NCBI GenBank assembly: GCA_951812995.1
Contig: CATOTD010000004.1
Location: 1-64,000, forward strand
DNA length: 64,000 bases
From: an uncultured Gammaproteobacteria bacterium
GTDB lineage: Bacteria; Pseudomonadota; Gammaproteobacteria; Eutrophobiales; Eutrophobiaceae
Direction of reading: 5' to 3'
The position numbers were made by a program, and so were the translations under genes. The notes under the pieces were generated by a model, which made no database searches, was not told where the DNA came from, and saw only the letters and a list, made by a program, of their open reading frames with translations. Shown here in pieces: positions 18,578 through 30,882 of the stretch (position 1 is its first letter; each line of letters starts with the position of its first letter).

Positions 18578-18955
18578 ATGAATTCAAATGTTGAAAATAC
18601 CAGTGCGAAACTGGATACAGCCAAACTTTGTCTGGCCTTATTTATTGCGATAGCAGCCTTGTTCGGCTTCTATTTTTATGCTGATCAATCGCTACTGTAT
18701 CGGGTGCTTGGTTTACTTGGGCTCGCAGGTGTCAGTATTGCAATAGCATTGCAGACTGAAAAAGGGCACCAAGTTTGGAATTATTTTCACGATGCCCAGC
18801 TAGAAGTTAGAAAAGTCGTATGGCCTACCAAACAAGAGACTGTACAGACAACCCTGATTGTGTTCGTTATGGTTGTCTTGGTCGCCATTATCTTATGGTT
18901 GTTGGATATGTTTCTCGGCTGGGCGATTGGTTTGTTAATGGGATATGGGGGCTAA
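18578..18955 (+). CDS. secE: Preprotein translocase subunit SecE
   Basis: This 125-residue inner-membrane subunit of the SecYEG channel clamps SecY. Three hydrophobic segments are visible ([35 protein letters not shown] and [20 protein letters not shown]), the three-span form typical of gammaproteobacteria. Between spans 2 and 3 lies the conserved amphipathic region [17 protein letters not shown] chose the ATG at 18578; an upstream TTG would add 12 residues without support. nusG starts 1 bp after the stop. Confidence 0.95.
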   Translation: MNSNVENTSAKLDTAKLCLALFIAIAALFGFYFYADQSLLYRVLGLLGLAGVSIAIALQTEKGHQVWNYFHDAQLEVRKVVWPTKQETVQTTLIVFVMVVLVAIILWLLDMFLGWAIGLLMGYGG

Positions 18956-18956
18956 A

Positions 18957-19490
18957 ATGGCGCAGCACTGGTATGTCATCCATGCGTATTCAGGTTTTGA
19001 AAATCAGGTAATGCGTTCCTTGCAAGAGCGAATCGAGCGTAGCGGCCTTAACGATATGTTTGGTGAAATACTGGTGCCAACAGAAGCAGTGGTTGAAATG
19101 CGTGATGGTAAAAAACGCAAGAGTGATCGCAAGTTTTTCCCGGGTTATGTGCTGGTTAAGATGGAAATGAATGACGATACGTGGCATTTGGTTAAAGAGG
19201 TGCCAAAAGTGTTGGGTTTTGTTGGTGGCACCAACGACAGGCCTTCACCCATTACTGAAAAAGAAGCAAATACAATATTACAGCGGGTTGAAGAAGGTGT
19301 AGATAAACCAAAGCCTAAAATATTGTTTGAACCAGGTGAAGTGATTCGTATTAATGATGGCCCGTTTATTGATTTCAATGGTGTTGTTGAAGAAGTGAAC
19401 TATGAAAAAAGTCGTTTGCGCGTTTCTGTATTAATATTCGGGCGATCTACCCCGGTTGAATTAGAGTTCGGTCAAGTAGAGAAAGAATAG
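18957..19490 (+). CDS. nusG: Transcription termination/antitermination factor NusG
   Basis: This 177-residue protein binds RNA polymerase, slows pausing and links to Rho or to S10. The NGN domain opens [20 protein letters not shown], contains the polymerase-contact stretch [13 protein letters not shown] and [14 protein letters not shown], and the KOW domain follows with [20 protein letters not shown]. The start at 18957 (ATG GCG CAG) is the family's usual one, 1 bp after secE, so the two are translationally linked. Confidence 0.97.
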   Translation: MAQHWYVIHAYSGFENQVMRSLQERIERSGLNDMFGEILVPTEAVVEMRDGKKRKSDRKFFPGYVLVKMEMNDDTWHLVKEVPKVLGFVGGTNDRPSPITEKEANTILQRVEEGVDKPKPKILFEPGEVIRINDGPFIDFNGVVEEVNYEKSRLRVSVLIFGRSTPVELEFGQVEKE

Positions 19491-19557
19491 TTTTTTGTCA
19501 GTTAGTGGGCATCGTAAGACGTTTGCAAGCAACGTTGCGCACCCAAGGAGAAAGTTT

Positions 19558-19992
19558 GTGGCTAAGAAAATTGAAGGTTATATTAAGTTACAAGTGCCGA
19601 CAGGCCAAGCAAATCCGAGTCCACCGGTTGGGCCTGCGTTAGGCCAAAAGGGTGTCAATATCATGGAATTTTGTAAAGTATTTAATGCCCAGACACAAAA
19701 TTTAGAACCAGGTTTACCCGTGCCCGTCATTATTACGGTGTATTCCGACAAAAGTTTTACCTTTGTTAGCAAGACGACACCTGCAGCCATTCTTTTAAAG
19801 AAGGCGGCAAATATTAAAAGCGGTAGTGGTACGCCAAACAGTCAGAAAGTGGGCAAGGTGAGCCGTGCTCAACTTGAGGAAATCGCCAGAATCAAAACCC
19901 CTGATTTGACGGCTGCCGATATGGATGCAGCCGTTAGAACTATCGCGGGCACTGCCCGCAGTATGGGTCTTGATACTGAGGGAGTAGTCTAG
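19558..19992 (+). CDS. rplK: 50S ribosomal protein L11
   Basis: This 144-residue protein of the GTPase-associated centre binds 23S rRNA helices 43-44. It opens [20 protein letters not shown] and contains [19 protein letters not shown], the hallmark Pro-rich N-terminal domain. The GTG at 19558 fits the family N-terminus and has AAGGAG 10 bp upstream; longer in-frame starts would add an unlikely leader. It lies 67 bp after nusG, with rplA 2 bp downstream. L1 from the next gene is the known repressor of this L11-L1 pair in relatives. Confidence 0.97.
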   Translation: MAKKIEGYIKLQVPTGQANPSPPVGPALGQKGVNIMEFCKVFNAQTQNLEPGLPVPVIITVYSDKSFTFVSKTTPAAILLKKAANIKSGSGTPNSQKVGKVSRAQLEEIARIKTPDLTAADMDAAVRTIAGTARSMGLDTEGVV

Positions 19993-19994
19993 TC

Positions 19995-20690
19995 ATGGCA
20001 AAATTATCCAAGCGTATTAAGTCGTATAAGGACAAGATTGAACCCGGTAAATTGTATCCCATCAAAGATGCGCTGGATTTTTTAAAGGAAATTTCAGCCG
20101 TAAAGTTTGATGAATCGGTAGATGTCGCCGTCAATCTAGGTGTTGATGCACGCAAGTCAGATCAACAAGTCCGAGGTTCAACCGTATTACCTAAGGGTAC
20201 TGGAAAAACCGTAAGGATTGCAGTATTTGCGCAAGGAGAAAATGCAAAGACAGCGAAAACGGCGGGGGCCGATACAGTTGGTTTTGAAGATTTGGCGGAG
20301 GCAATGACAAAGGGCGATATAGACTATGGTGTTGTCATTGCAACGCCAGATGCAATGCCAATCGTGGGTAGACTCGGCAAGGTATTGGGGCCGCGTGGCT
20401 TAATGCCGAATCCTAAAGTGGGTACGGTAACCCATGATGTTAAACAGGCCGTTGAAAATGCGAAGGGGGGGCAGGTGCGTTACCGCACAGATAAAAACGG
20501 TATTATCCACTGCACTATTGGCAAAGTTTCGTTTGATGTTGACGCATTAAGTGAAAACCTGCACGCATTGCTGGCTGACTTGAAAAAGGCACGACCTGTT
20601 GCGACTAAAGGGCATTACCTGCGCAAGGTAAGTCTCTCTACGACTATGGGTCCTGGCGTATCAGTTGATCAGGCAAGCCTGTCAATTTGA
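19995..20690 (+). CDS. rplA: 50S ribosomal protein L1
   Basis: This 231-residue protein forms the L1 stalk that helps release deacylated tRNA. The signature [15 protein letters not shown] lies in the second half, with [20 protein letters not shown] in the first. The start is 2 bp after the rplK stop (TAG TC ATG), so translation is coupled. In relatives L1 represses its own operon by binding an mRNA mimic of its rRNA site. Downstream lies a 292-bp leader before rplJ. Confidence 0.97.
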   Translation: MAKLSKRIKSYKDKIEPGKLYPIKDALDFLKEISAVKFDESVDVAVNLGVDARKSDQQVRGSTVLPKGTGKTVRIAVFAQGENAKTAKTAGADTVGFEDLAEAMTKGDIDYGVVIATPDAMPIVGRLGKVLGPRGLMPNPKVGTVTHDVKQAVENAKGGQVRYRTDKNGIIHCTIGKVSFDVDALSENLHALLADLKKARPVATKGHYLRKVSLSTTMGPGVSVDQASLSI

Positions 20691-20723
20691 GTTGAGACAG
20701 CATTATTTAACATGAATGATAAC

Positions 20724-20756
20724 GATATTAGCCGTTAGTGTTAGCGGTCTAATATC
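20724..20756 (+). promoter_or_regulatory. Strong hairpin in the rplA-rplJ intergenic region
   Basis: GATATTAG (20724-20731) pairs perfectly with CTAATATC (20749-20756), and the stem continues CCGTTA/TAGCGG with one wobble pair and one bulged T around a GTGT loop. No U-run follows, so it is an mRNA processing or regulatory structure rather than a plain terminator. Confidence 0.6.
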
Positions 20757-20982
20757 CGTAAAAGACTTTGTAACTGACCGTTGGTTGTCAGATGTCAAAG
20801 ATCGCAGGTGACACTCTTTGGAGCTGTCTTAATGTATTTAGAATTTACCTGCGTAGACGGTTAATCACAGACTATATTCTGTTGGTCGCCGTAACTGGTC
20901 TGCCTAAACAGCAATGTGCAGGCAGGCTTTTGTAGTAAAAGCTTAAGGTTGAAACCTTATTAACTTAAAAGGAGGCGGAAGA
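20757..20982 (+). promoter_or_regulatory. Probable L10 leader of the rplJL-rpoBC operon
   Basis: This non-coding stretch occupies the position of the L10(L12)4-binding leader that autoregulates rplJL in gammaproteobacteria. It contains a weak promoter-like pair (TTGGAG at 20818, TAGAAT at 20839, 15-bp spacer) and several short inverted stretches, including GCCTAAAC…CAGGC near 20912-20927. The ribosome binding site AAAGGAGGCGG lies just before the rplJ ATG. I infer the leader from position and length, not from a matched structure. Confidence 0.45.
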
Positions 20983-21510
20983 ATGAGTCTTAATCTACAA
21001 GCAAAGAAGGTAATCGTTGAAGAGATTGCTGGCGTTGCAACAACGGCTCCTTCTGCAGTCGCGGCCGAGTATATCGGTTTAACGGTGGCGCAAATGACTG
21101 AACTGCGTAACGTTGCGCGTGAAGCGGGCGTGTATTTGAAAGTGGTGCGCAATACCTTGGCGCGGCGGGCATTCGAAAATACACCTTTTGCCTGTATGCG
21201 TGATGGATTAGTCGGGCCGTTGGTGTTGGCGTTTTCTAATGATGAACCAGGAAGTGCCGCCCGCATTGTGCGCGATTTTGCAAAGGATAATGACAAACTG
21301 GTGGTTAAACTTGTCGCTTTAGATGGAAAGCTTTTGGACCCATCTGCACTAGACAGTCTCGCCAGTATGCCATCGCTTGATGAAGCGCGTGCTATGCTAC
21401 TTGGATTATTGTCTGCACCGCTGGTCAAGTTTGTTCGTACTGTAGCAGAACCGCCAACAAAATTTGTCAGAGTTATTGCTGCCCAACGTGATAAGCAACA
21501 AACAGCATAA
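20983..21510 (+). CDS. rplJ: 50S ribosomal protein L10
   Basis: This 175-residue protein is the base of the ribosomal stalk and binds L7/L12 dimers through its C-terminal helix and 23S rRNA through its N-terminus. Recognisable parts are the N-terminal helix KKVIVEEIAGVATTAPSAVA, LRNVAREAGVYLKVVRNTLA and the helix LDEARAMLLGLLSAPLVKFV. A strong AGGAGG precedes the ATG. L10 with L12 is the autorepressor of this operon in relatives. Confidence 0.97.
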   Translation: MSLNLQAKKVIVEEIAGVATTAPSAVAAEYIGLTVAQMTELRNVAREAGVYLKVVRNTLARRAFENTPFACMRDGLVGPLVLAFSNDEPGSAARIVRDFAKDNDKLVVKLVALDGKLLDPSALDSLASMPSLDEARAMLLGLLSAPLVKFVRTVAEPPTKFVRVIAAQRDKQQTA

Positions 21511-21562
21511 TTAAGACAGAAATTTTATATCAGTTTAGTTTTTATTTTTGGAGAATATTAAA

Positions 21563-21943
21563 ATGACAGTTTCACGTGAAGAAATTAAAACAGCATTAGG
21601 CCAGATGCCAGTGCTTGAACTCGTTGATTTGATCAAAGAACTTGAAGATGAATGGGGTGTATCTGCCGCCGCGCCAGTTGCAGTTGCGGCTGTTGCGGGT
21701 GATGGTGACGCTACCGCTGCTGCCGAAGAACAAACGGAGTTTGATGTTGTTATATCAAGCTTTGGTGAAAGCAAGGTTGCCGTGATTAAGGCCGTTCGCG
21801 CCATAACAAGCCTGGGTCTCAAAGAAGCTAAAGATCTTGTGGAAAGTGTGCCCGCAACAGTTAAAGAAGGTCTTACCAAGGATGAGTCTGAAGATGTTAA
21901 AAAACAGCTCGAAGAAGCTGGCGCGTCCGTTGAAATTAAATAA
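21563..21943 (+). CDS. rplL: 50S ribosomal protein L7/L12
   Basis: This 126-residue acidic stalk protein recruits elongation factors. The N-terminal dimerisation domain ([20 protein letters not shown]) is joined by an Ala/Val-rich hinge ([20 protein letters not shown]) to the C-terminal domain [20 protein letters not shown] … [14 protein letters not shown]. The ATG at 21563 with GGAGA upstream gives the family's normal N-terminus. It is present once in the window but in four copies per ribosome, so it needs strong translation. Confidence 0.97.
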   Translation: MTVSREEIKTALGQMPVLELVDLIKELEDEWGVSAAAPVAVAAVAGDGDATAAAEEQTEFDVVISSFGESKVAVIKAVRAITSLGLKEAKDLVESVPATVKEGLTKDESEDVKKQLEEAGASVEIK

Positions 21944-21972
21944 CCTTAAAATTGCAACATTTAATAAACTTA

Positions 21973-22018
21973 GCGCGAAACCAACAGGCGGCCTATATTG
22001 CTTGTTGGTTTTTCGCGC
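21973..22018 (+). terminator. Attenuator/terminator hairpin between rplL and rpoB
   Basis: GCGCGAAACCAACAGGC (21973-21989) can pair with GCTTGTTGGTTTTTCGCGC further on, giving a long stem that includes a T-run on its 3' side. The position matches the partial terminator that reduces rpoBC transcription relative to rplJL in enteric bacteria. Confidence 0.6.
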
Positions 22019-22120
22019 TTATTGATATAAGCCGGTTTGCATCATCTGTAGGCTGGCCGCAGTTGTCTATTCATCAGGCAAAATATTCGCTATGAACAAA
22101 CACTATATTGAGGAATTGTA

Positions 22121-25100
22121 ATGGCCTATTCCTATACTGAAAAGAAACGTATCCGCAAGGATTTTGGAAAGCGTACCAGTGTTATGGAAATACCGTATCT
22201 GGTTGCGACTCAGGTTGAATCGTTTGCTCGATTCATTCAAGCTGACACGAGTCCTGATAAAAGAGCCAATATGGGATTGGAGGCAGTATTCAAATCTGTT
22301 TTTCCCATTGCCAGCTTATCCGGGAATGCTGCATTGGAATATGTTAGCTATGCGTTGGGTACGCCCGGGTTTGATGTAAAAGAATGCAGGCTCAGGGGCT
22401 TAACCTATGCCGCTTCTTTACGCGTCAAGGTTCGACTCATTATTTATGATAAAGAAGCGGGGCTTAGCAAAAAAGTCGTAAAAGATATTAGAGAACAAGA
22501 AGTGTATATGGGCGAGATGCCATTAATGACACCCACTGGTACCTTTGTTATTAATGGCACCGAACGTGTTATTGTTTCGCAGATGCATCGCTCACCAGGC
22601 GTATTTTTTGAGCATGATAAAGGCAAGACGCATTCATCTGGCAAGTTACTTCATTCGGCGCGTGTTATTCCTTACCGTGGTTCCTGGCTGGATTTTGAGT
22701 TCGATGCAAAAGACCTTGTTTATTGCCGCATTGATCGCCGCCGCAAAATACATGCGAGCATATTGCTACGCGCACTTGGTTATACGGCTGAAGAAATACT
22801 CGATACTTTCTTTGCTACGGATAAATTCAAATTTACCAAAAAAGGTATTGCGTTTTATCTGGTGCCTGAGCGCCTGCGTGGTGAAACTGTATCGTTTGAT
22901 ATTACGAATAAAAAAGGCCAGCTTATTGTTGCAAAAGAACGCCGTATAACGGCTCGACATATTCGAGAAATTGCAAAAGCAAGATTGACCAAATTAATCG
23001 TGCCAAAAGAATTTCTGATAGGCAAAGTGATTGCCAAGGAGATCCCTGGCGAAGCTATTGATGAGAAAACTGGAGAAATAACTAATATCGCCGATGCAAA
23101 TACTGAAATTACCGAAGAATTACTTGACAGGATTGTTGCGCTCCCGAACGGTTTTGAGCTAGAGACGATCTACACAAATGATCTGGATAATGGGTCTTTT
23201 ATTGCGGACACGTTACGTGATGATCCGCTAAATGATGACCCAAGCATGTCGGCGGCACAGATTGAAATTTATCGCATGATGCGACCTGGTGAACCGCCAA
23301 CAAAGGATGCCGCTAAAAATTTATTTGAGAATTTGTTTTTTAATTCTGACCGCTACGACTTGTCTGTTGTTGGCCGCATGAAGTTTAATAGACGCATAGG
23401 GCGTAAGGAGATCACAGGCCCTGGCATTCTTTATGACGGCAAGTTTTTCAGTCAACGCAAAGACAATAATGCAAAGCAATTGCGCAAACAATTAGGCGAT
23501 GGTTCAGATATTGTCGATGTAGTCAAGACCTTGGTAAATATACGCAATGGTAAAGGATCCGTTGATGATATTGACCATCTAGGTAACCGCCGTATTCGTA
23601 GTGTTGGTGAACTGGCTGAAAATCAGTTTCGTGTAGGACTCGTCAGAGTCGAACGCTCAATTAAAGAACGTTTAAGCCTGGCTGAATCAGAAAATTTGAT
23701 GCCGCAAGAAATCATCAATGCAAAACCAGTTTCAGCAGTGATAAAAGAATTTTTTGGTTCAAGTCAACTCTCTCAATTTATGGATCAAAATAATCCTTTA
23801 TCCGAGATTACACATAAACGTCGCATCTCGGCACTCGGGCCTGGTGGGTTGACACGGGAACGTGCGGGATTTGAAGTGCGTGATGTGCATCCAACGCATT
23901 ATGGTCGTGTTTGTCCGATTGAGACACCGGAAGGGCCGAATATTGGTTTAATCAATTCGCTGGCAGTTTATGCCAGAACCAATAGTTATGGGTTTCTCGA
24001 GACGCCTTATCGTAAAGTTGTCAATGCTAAGGTAACGGATGAAATTGAATATCTATCCGCTATTGAAGAAGGTGATTTTGTGATTGCACAGGCAAGTGCG
24101 ACCTTAGATGCAAAAGGTAAATTGATTGATAACCTTGTATCTTGCCGACATCGTAATGAATTCGCCATGTCGACACCAGATAAGGTTAATTTTATGGATG
24201 TTTCGCCAAGACAGATCGTGTCAGTTGCAGCATCAATGATCCCTTTTTTGGAACATGATGATGCCAACCGGGCGTTGATGGGTTCTAATATGCAGCGTCA
24301 GGCCGTCCCTACATTACGTACTGATAAGCCTTTAGTCGGGACTGGTATGGAGAGAAGAGTAGCGATTGATTCAGGGGTGACGGTTATTTCTGAACGCGGC
24401 GGTGTTATTGATTCTGTTGATGCTAGCCGCATCGTCGTGCGGGTTAATAATGACGAAGTCGTTGCTGATGAGCCGGGTGTTGATATTTATAACCTTATAA
24501 AATATACACGTTCCAATCAAAATACCTGTATCAACCAAAGACCATTGGTGAAACCAGGCGATCAGGTTGCCAAGGGTGATGTATTGGCAGATGGCCCATC
24601 AACCGATATGGGTGAGTTGGCTTTGGGTCAAAATATGATGGTCGCATTCATGCCTTGGAATGGTTATAACTTTGAAGATTCTATTTTACTCTCCGAAAGA
24701 TTGGTCAAAGAAGATCGATACACCTCAATCCACATTGAAGAGTTGACCTGTGTCGCGCGTGATACAAAACTGGGTGCGGAAGAAGTATCGTCTGACATCC
24801 CGAATGTGAGTGAAAGTGCTTTGAATAAGCTAGATGCGTCGGGCATTGTTTATATCGGTGCGGAGGTTAACGTGGGTGATATCCTAGTGGGTAAAGTAAC
24901 GCCGAAGGGTGAAACGCAGCTGACACCAGAAGAAAAGCTGTTGCGTGCTATTTTTGGTGAAAAAGCATCCGATGTAAAAGATACCTCACTCCGCGTACCA
25001 TCGGGCATGAATGGTACCGTCATTGATGTACAGGTCTTTACGCGCGATGGTGTTGAGAAAGATGCGCGGGCTCTTGAAATTGAAGAGTCGGAGCTGAACA

Positions 25101-26293
25101 GTGTCAGAAAGGATTTAAATGATCAGCTCCGCATCATGGAAGAAGGTGTCTATCAGCGTATCGATAAATTATTGATCGGCAAGATTGCTGTAGGCGGCCC
25201 CGCGGAATTAAGTGCGGGCGACAAGATTACCCGGGATTATCTTGATACTATCACGCGCGACAAATGGTTTGAGATCCGACTTAAAAATGATGCGGCAAAT
25301 CACCAGCTCGAACTTGCAGCAACGCAGATGAATCTATTGAAGGAAGAGTTTGACGGTCGCTTTGAAGAAAAGCGAAAAAAGTTGACTTCAGGTGATGATC
25401 TGGCGCCAGGTGTTTTGAAGATGGTGAAAGTTTATCTTGCTGTTAAACGTCGCATCCAGACGGGTGACAAGATGGCTGGTCGTCATGGTAATAAGGGTGT
25501 TATCTCCACTATCGTGCCGATTGAAGATATGCCGTATATGGAAGATGGCACGCCGGTTGATGTCGTCTTGAACCCACTCGGTGTGCCTTCCAGAATGAAT
25601 GTCGGACAGGTTTTAGAAACACATTTGGGTTGGGCTGCAAAAGGCGTTGGGATCAAGATCGGCAAGATGCTTGAGCAATCTGCTCGGGTGTCTGAAATAC
25701 GCCAGTTTCTTGACAAAGTTTATAACAGCAGTGGTAAGCAAGAAGATCTGGGTTTATTTACAGATGCAGAAATAACCGAGTTGGCCGACAATCTGAAAGA
25801 GGGTGTACCCATGGCGACACCCGTGTTTGATGGGGCCAGTGAAGCCGACATCAAGACTATATTAAAACTTGCTGATCTGCCAGAAGATGGTCAGACAACA
25901 CTGTATGATGGTCGCACTGGCGAGGCATTTGATCGCAAAGTCACCGTTGGCTATATGTACATGTTGAAACTGAATCACCTGATTGATGACAAGATGCATG
26001 CGCGTTCAACCGGGCCCTATAGTTTGGTGACGCAACAACCGTTGGGTGGTAAGGCACAATTCGGCGGTCAGCGGTTTGGTGAGATGGAAGTCTGGGCCTT
26101 AGAAGCCTATGGTGCTGCCTATACACTACAGGAAATGCTTACCGTCAAGTCAGATGATATTACGGGTCGTGCCAAAATGTATAAAAACATTGTTGATGAT
26201 AATCATCAAATAGAAGCAGGTATGCCCGAATCTTTCAATGTATTGGTCAAGGAAATTCGATCACTAGGTATCGATATTGAGCTTGATACATAG
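22121..26293 (+). CDS. rpoB: DNA-directed RNA polymerase subunit beta
   Basis: This 1390-residue subunit forms half of the catalytic cleft. The rifampicin pocket reads [20 protein letters not shown] then [14 protein letters not shown], the wild-type drug-sensitive residues at the usual Ser, Gln, Asp, His and Ser positions. Further landmarks are [53 protein letters not shown] and the C-terminal [20 protein letters not shown]. Its length is near the 1342-1390 range of gammaproteobacteria. The start is ATG after GAGGAATTGTA. rpoC follows after 84 bp. Confidence 0.99.
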   Translation: MAYSYTEKKRIRKDFGKRTSVMEIPYLVATQVESFARFIQADTSPDKRANMGLEAVFKSVFPIASLSGNAALEYVSYALGTPGFDVKECRLRGLTYAASLRVKVRLIIYDKEAGLSKKVVKDIREQEVYMGEMPLMTPTGTFVINGTERVIVSQMHRSPGVFFEHDKGKTHSSGKLLHSARVIPYRGSWLDFEFDAKDLVYCRIDRRRKIHASILLRALGYTAEEILDTFFATDKFKFTKKGIAFYLVPERLRGETVSFDITNKKGQLIVAKERRITARHIREIAKARLTKLIVPKEFLIGKVIAKEIPGEAIDEKTGEITNIADANTEITEELLDRIVALPNGFELETIYTNDLDNGSFIADTLRDDPLNDDPSMSAAQIEIYRMMRPGEPPTKDAAKNLFENLFFNSDRYDLSVVGRMKFNRRIGRKEITGPGILYDGKFFSQRKDNNAKQLRKQLGDGSDIVDVVKTLVNIRNGKGSVDDIDHLGNRRIRSVGELAENQFRVGLVRVERSIKERLSLAESENLMPQEIINAKPVSAVIKEFFGSSQLSQFMDQNNPLSEITHKRRISALGPGGLTRERAGFEVRDVHPTHYGRVCPIETPEGPNIGLINSLAVYARTNSYGFLETPYRKVVNAKVTDEIEYLSAIEEGDFVIAQASATLDAKGKLIDNLVSCRHRNEFAMSTPDKVNFMDVSPRQIVSVAASMIPFLEHDDANRALMGSNMQRQAVPTLRTDKPLVGTGMERRVAIDSGVTVISERGGVIDSVDASRIVVRVNNDEVVADEPGVDIYNLIKYTRSNQNTCINQRPLVKPGDQVAKGDVLADGPSTDMGELALGQNMMVAFMPWNGYNFEDSILLSERLVKEDRYTSIHIEELTCVARDTKLGAEEVSSDIPNVSESALNKLDASGIVYIGAEVNVGDILVGKVTPKGETQLTPEEKLLRAIFGEKASDVKDTSLRVPSGMNGTVIDVQVFTRDGVEKDARALEIEESELNSVRKDLNDQLRIMEEGVYQRIDKLLIGKIAVGGPAELSAGDKITRDYLDTITRDKWFEIRLKNDAANHQLELAATQMNLLKEEFDGRFEEKRKKLTSGDDLAPGVLKMVKVYLAVKRRIQTGDKMAGRHGNKGVISTIVPIEDMPYMEDGTPVDVVLNPLGVPSRMNVGQVLETHLGWAAKGVGIKIGKMLEQSARVSEIRQFLDKVYNSSGKQEDLGLFTDAEITELADNLKEGVPMATPVFDGASEADIKTILKLADLPEDGQTTLYDGRTGEAFDRKVTVGYMYMLKLNHLIDDKMHARSTGPYSLVTQQPLGGKAQFGGQRFGEMEVWALEAYGAAYTLQEMLTVKSDDITGRAKMYKNIVDDNHQIEAGMPESFNVLVKEIRSLGIDIELDT

Positions 26294-26377
26294 CGATAGC
26301 CGCTGAGGCAAGACATGATTATTAACGATTCAAAACTCGGGCAGTATCCCGAACAAATCTCCTGAGGAGGTAGTACC

Positions 26378-29300
26378 TTGAAAGATTTACTCAAACTTTT
26401 GAAGCAACAAGGACAAGTTGAGGAATTTGATGCCATCAAGATTGGATTGGCATCGCCAGAAAAAATTCGATCCTGGTCATTCGGAGAAGTCAAAAAACCC
26501 GAAACGATAAACTATCGAACGTTCAAACCAGAACGTGATGGTCTTTTTTGTGCCAAGATATTTGGTCCGGTTAATGATTACGAATGTTTGTGCGGCAAAT
26601 ATAAAAGACTGAAACATCGTGGTGTCGTCTGTGAGAAGTGTGGTGTTGAAGTAACACTGTCTAAAGTGCGTCGTGAACGGATGGGGCATATTGATCTAGC
26701 CAGTCCAGTTGCACACATCTGGTTCCTGAAATCATTGCCATCAAGAATGGGTTTAATGTTGGACATGACCCTGCGTGAAATCGAACGCATTCTCTACTTT
26801 GAGGCTTATGCTGTTACAGAGCCTGGCATGACCGACCTTGAACGCGGCCAAATACTAACAGAAGAAAATTATCTTGAAGCCATTGAACAATATGGTGATG
26901 AATTTGAAGCAGCGATGGGCGCAGAAGCTATCCGCGCGCTGCTGATGTCTATCGATATAGAAACAGAGGCTACCTATCTTCGCGAAGAAATTCCAAATAC
27001 TAATTCTGAAACAAAACTCCGCAAGCTGACTAAGCGTTTGAAATTGCTTGAGTCATTTATGAAATCAGGCAATAAGCCCGAGTGGATGGTATTGAAAATA
27101 CTACCCATATTACCACCAGATTTACGTCCGTTAGTACCCCTTGATGGTGGTCGTTTTGCAACATCTGATCTAAATGATCTCTATCGACGTGTTATTAATA
27201 GAAATAATCGTTTGAAGCGATTACTAGATTTGAATGCGCCAGATATTATTGTACGCAATGAAAAACGCATGTTGCAAGAATCAGTCGATGCACTGCTTGA
27301 TAATGGTAGACGCGGTCGCGCTATAACCGGCACAAATAAACTGCCACTAAAATCGTTGGCAGATATGATCAAGGGTAAACAAGGTCGCTTCCGCCAAAAT
27401 TTATTAGGAAAACGGGTTGATTACTCTGGTCGCTCGGTGATTGTAGTTGGCCCTACCCTGCGCTTACATCAATGTGGTATTCCCAAGAAAATGGCGTTGG
27501 AATTATTCAAACCATTCATATTTAGTAAGTTGCAAAGACGCGGTCTAGCAACCACAATCAAGGCCGCCAAGAAGCTGGTTGAACGCGAAGGAACCGAAGT
27601 TTGGGACGTGTTGGAAGAAGTGATTCGCGAACACCCGATCATGCTCAACCGTGCGCCTACATTACATAGATTAGGCATACAGGCATTTGAGCCGGTATTG
27701 GTTGAAGGCAAAGCCATTCAGTTGCATCCGCTGGTTTGTACAGCCTTTAATGCCGACTTTGATGGTGATCAAATGGCAGTGCATGTCCCGTTATCGATTG
27801 AAGCACAATTGGAAGCGCGAACTTTGATGATGTCGACCAATAATATTCTGTCACCCGCAAACGGTGAGCCTATTATTGTACCAACACAGGATGTTGTGTT
27901 GGGTCTTTATTATTTGACTCGTGAATCACTAAAAGCAAAAGGGACTGGCATGGCCTTTGTTGATGTTAATGAAGTCCAGCGTGCGTACGAGACAGGAGTA
28001 GTTGATTTGCAAGCTAGAATTCGTACGCGAATTCGTGAGGTCACCAATGCAGACGGGGTGAAGCAGATAAAGAATACACGTTATGATACAACCGTTGGAC
28101 GCGCAATATTATCGCGCATCTTGCCAGATGAGATGCCCTTCTCATTGATTAACAAGGTGTTGGTGAAGAAAACTATTTCGCAGCTGATCAATACGTGTTA
28201 TCGAAAGTTGGAACTGAAAGATACCGTTATTTTTTCTGATAAATTGATGTACACCGGATTCAAATATTCAACGCGGGCGGGCGTGTCCATTGGCGTTGAA
28301 GACATGGTAATACCAGAAAACAAGGACAAGATCATTGTACAAGCAGAAGATCAGGTGCAAAATTTTCAAGATCAATATGCATCCGGTTTAATTACTGATG
28401 GCGAGCGTTATAACAAGGTAGTAGACATCTGGTCGCATACGAACGATCAGGTTGCCAAGGCGATGATGGCTAAATTAGGGGTTGATAGTCATATCGATGC
28501 CGCTGGTAACGAAGTTGAAGAGTCTTCGTTTAATTCGATCTATATCATGGCCGATTCAGGTGCTCGTGGTTCAGCGGCACAGATTCGACAATTGGCGGGT
28601 ATGCGCGGTTTGATGACAAAACCGGACGGTTCAATTATCGAAACACCTATTACGGCCAATTTCCGTGAAGGGCTTGATGTACTCCAATACTTCATATCAA
28701 CACACGGTGCGCGAAAAGGCCTGGCTGATACCGCACTGAAAACAGCAAACTCTGGCTATTTGACACGGCGTTTGGTGGACGTTTCTCAAGATTTAGTCGT
28801 ATCTGAAGAAGATTGTGGTACCACGGAAGGTTTATTAATGAGTCCGGTCATTGAAGGTGGGGATGTGATTGAGCCATTGCGAGAACGGGTATTGGGTCGG
28901 GTATTGGCAACGGATGCGATTAATCTTAATGGCGATATTGTGGCTGAAGCTGGCACATTACTTGATGAGCATTGGGTAGATATGTTTGATGATAAAGGGA
29001 TTGATCAGGTTACTGTGCGTTCGGGGATTACCTGTGAGGCGCGTTTCGGGATTTGTCGCAAGTGTTATGGTCGTGATCTGGGGCGTGGTCATTTAGTGAA
29101 TATTGGTGAAGCTGTGGGGGTAATAGCGGCGCAATCAATAGGCGAGCCTGGGACGCAGTTGACGATGCGTACCTTCCATATTGGTGGTGCCGCGTCACGG
29201 GCGGCCGCAATCAGTAATATTGAAGCCAAAAATGGCGGCATCGTTCGCTTACAAAATGTAAAAAGATTTGAGCAAGAGAGTGGTAACAAGGTTGTTGTTT

Positions 29301-30598
29301 CGCGTTCAGGTGAACTCACGATACTTGATGAAGTTGGACGTGAGCGCGAACGTTACAAGATACCTTACGGTGCAGTATTAACGGTAGATGATGGTGCAAC
29401 TGTGACCCGAGGCCAACAAATTGCTTCCTGGGACCCACATACACATCCGGTAATTACAGAAGTAAAGGGGCGTGTTCAATTTTCCGACATTATAGAAGGC
29501 GAAACCGTCACCCGTAATGTCGATGAGATTACGGGGTTGACCAACATCATTATCATGGATCCAAAACAACGACCAAGTACGTCGAAAGACTTGCGTCCTA
29601 CGGTTAAGCTGGTGGATGAAAATGGCGACGAACTTAAGATCCCGGGCACCGATCAGGCCGCACATTATCTGCTACCACCAAAGGCGGTCATAAATGTAAA
29701 AGATGGTGATGAGGTCAATATTGGCGACATCATTGCGCGTCTGGCACAAGAATCCGTTAAAACGCGAGATATCACGGGTGGTTTACCGAGAGTAGCGGAC
29801 TTGTTTGAAGCACGTAAACCTAAAGAACCCGCAGTCTTGGCTGAAATCTCGGGTATTATCAGTTTTGGTAAAGAAACAAAAGGAAAGCAGAGAATTGTTA
29901 TCACAGGCCAAGGCGATTCGGTGCATGAAGAATTGATCCCGAAATGGCGACAGGTGAGTGTGTTTGAAGGGGAGCATGTTGAAAAAGGAGAAAGTATTGT
30001 TGACGGACCACCCACCCCACACGATATTTTACGTTTGCAAGGCGTTGTAGCACTGACCAACTACATCAGCACTGAGATCCAGGAAGTGTATCGTTTGCAG
30101 GGTGTGCGGATTAACGACAAGCATATTGAGATCATCGTACGACAGATGATGCGCAAGGTTGAGATTACCAGTGCTGGCGATACACAATTCCTCAAAGGCG
30201 AACAATTGGAGCGTTCGCGTGTGTTGCAAGAAAATGAAAGCATTGAGACAGAAGGTAAGTCCCCCGCTACATGGATGCCTATTTTACTTGGTATCACCAA
30301 GGCTTCGCTGTCAACGGAGTCTTTTATTTCAGCGGCTTCATTCCAGGAAACAACCCGCGTCTTAACGGAAGCGAGCGTGTGTGGAAAACGTGATAATCTG
30401 CGTGGATTGAAAGAAAATGTCATCGTCGGACGCCTTATTCCTGCTGGTACCGGCTTGTCATATCATGCTGAACGTCGCGATCAACTAGATAAAAAAACAG
30501 TGCCTGAAATAGCCTCAGAAAATGTGGAAATTGAGGATGCCCTTATCCCTTCAATAGACGCTGATCCGAAAGCCGTGCCGAACAATTCAGCAACTTAA
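26378..30598 (+). CDS. rpoC: DNA-directed RNA polymerase subunit beta'
   Basis: This 1406-residue catalytic subunit has an N-terminal zinc site of four Cys in [20 protein letters not shown], the Mg-binding loop [14 protein letters not shown], the bridge and trigger region [20 protein letters not shown] with [20 protein letters not shown], and the second zinc site [14 protein letters not shown] chose TTG at 26378 (GAGGAGGTAGTACC TTG), which gives the conserved N-terminus [13 protein letters not shown]. Relative to rpoB it is in the same operon; a strong terminator follows at 30660. Confidence 0.99.
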   Translation: MKDLLKLLKQQGQVEEFDAIKIGLASPEKIRSWSFGEVKKPETINYRTFKPERDGLFCAKIFGPVNDYECLCGKYKRLKHRGVVCEKCGVEVTLSKVRRERMGHIDLASPVAHIWFLKSLPSRMGLMLDMTLREIERILYFEAYAVTEPGMTDLERGQILTEENYLEAIEQYGDEFEAAMGAEAIRALLMSIDIETEATYLREEIPNTNSETKLRKLTKRLKLLESFMKSGNKPEWMVLKILPILPPDLRPLVPLDGGRFATSDLNDLYRRVINRNNRLKRLLDLNAPDIIVRNEKRMLQESVDALLDNGRRGRAITGTNKLPLKSLADMIKGKQGRFRQNLLGKRVDYSGRSVIVVGPTLRLHQCGIPKKMALELFKPFIFSKLQRRGLATTIKAAKKLVEREGTEVWDVLEEVIREHPIMLNRAPTLHRLGIQAFEPVLVEGKAIQLHPLVCTAFNADFDGDQMAVHVPLSIEAQLEARTLMMSTNNILSPANGEPIIVPTQDVVLGLYYLTRESLKAKGTGMAFVDVNEVQRAYETGVVDLQARIRTRIREVTNADGVKQIKNTRYDTTVGRAILSRILPDEMPFSLINKVLVKKTISQLINTCYRKLELKDTVIFSDKLMYTGFKYSTRAGVSIGVEDMVIPENKDKIIVQAEDQVQNFQDQYASGLITDGERYNKVVDIWSHTNDQVAKAMMAKLGVDSHIDAAGNEVEESSFNSIYIMADSGARGSAAQIRQLAGMRGLMTKPDGSIIETPITANFREGLDVLQYFISTHGARKGLADTALKTANSGYLTRRLVDVSQDLVVSEEDCGTTEGLLMSPVIEGGDVIEPLRERVLGRVLATDAINLNGDIVAEAGTLLDEHWVDMFDDKGIDQVTVRSGITCEARFGICRKCYGRDLGRGHLVNIGEAVGVIAAQSIGEPGTQLTMRTFHIGGAASRAAAISNIEAKNGGIVRLQNVKRFEQESGNKVVVSRSGELTILDEVGRERERYKIPYGAVLTVDDGATVTRGQQIASWDPHTHPVITEVKGRVQFSDIIEGETVTRNVDEITGLTNIIIMDPKQRPSTSKDLRPTVKLVDENGDELKIPGTDQAAHYLLPPKAVINVKDGDEVNIGDIIARLAQESVKTRDITGGLPRVADLFEARKPKEPAVLAEISGIISFGKETKGKQRIVITGQGDSVHEELIPKWRQVSVFEGEHVEKGESIVDGPPTPHDILRLQGVVALTNYISTEIQEVYRLQGVRINDKHIEIIVRQMMRKVEITSAGDTQFLKGEQLERSRVLQENESIETEGKSPATWMPILLGITKASLSTESFISAASFQETTRVLTEASVCGKRDNLRGLKENVIVGRLIPAGTGLSYHAERRDQLDKKTVPEIASENVEIEDALIPSIDADPKAVPNNSAT

Positions 30599-30618
30599 AA
30601 AATAAGCGTTGATCTTGC

Positions 30619-30648
30619 TTGACAGGATCCTCGTTAAAGGCATAAGAT
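30619..30648 (+). promoter_or_regulatory. Promoter-like pair just after rpoC
   Basis: TTGACA (30619-30624) is followed after 18 bp by TAAGAT (30643-30648, 5 of 6). Transcription would begin near 30656, right at the foot of the terminator hairpin at 30660, so it may be cryptic or subject to attenuation. Confidence 0.35.
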
Positions 30649-30659
30649 CGCGCCTCTTT

Positions 30660-30695
30660 GACAGGCTGAGTCAGTTTTCTCAGCCTGTCGTTTTG
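30660..30695 (+). terminator. rpoC: Terminator after rpoC
   Basis: A perfect 11-bp stem GACAGGCTGAG/CTCAGCCTGTC (30660-30670 with 30679-30689), an 8-nt loop and then GTTTTGTTT make this an intrinsic terminator separating the rif cluster from the str operon. The rest of the 284-bp gap up to rpsL shows no gene; the str promoter should lie between 30700 and 30870, but I see no convincing -35/-10 pair there. Confidence 0.85.
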
Positions 30696-30882
30696 TTTCA
30701 AATACTGGAAATCAAGGCGTATTTTTAAATAGCTACTGAACAACAAACAACACCTTCAGGTTGCCTGGAGTGGTCCCGCCTGTCTGTGTTGGAAAGATTG
30801 ATGTATTCATTATGAATACTGTCAATATCGGGGTAGGTGTGCTGTTTTTGCGTTCTTAATAAACTAAATATAAAGATTTTTT

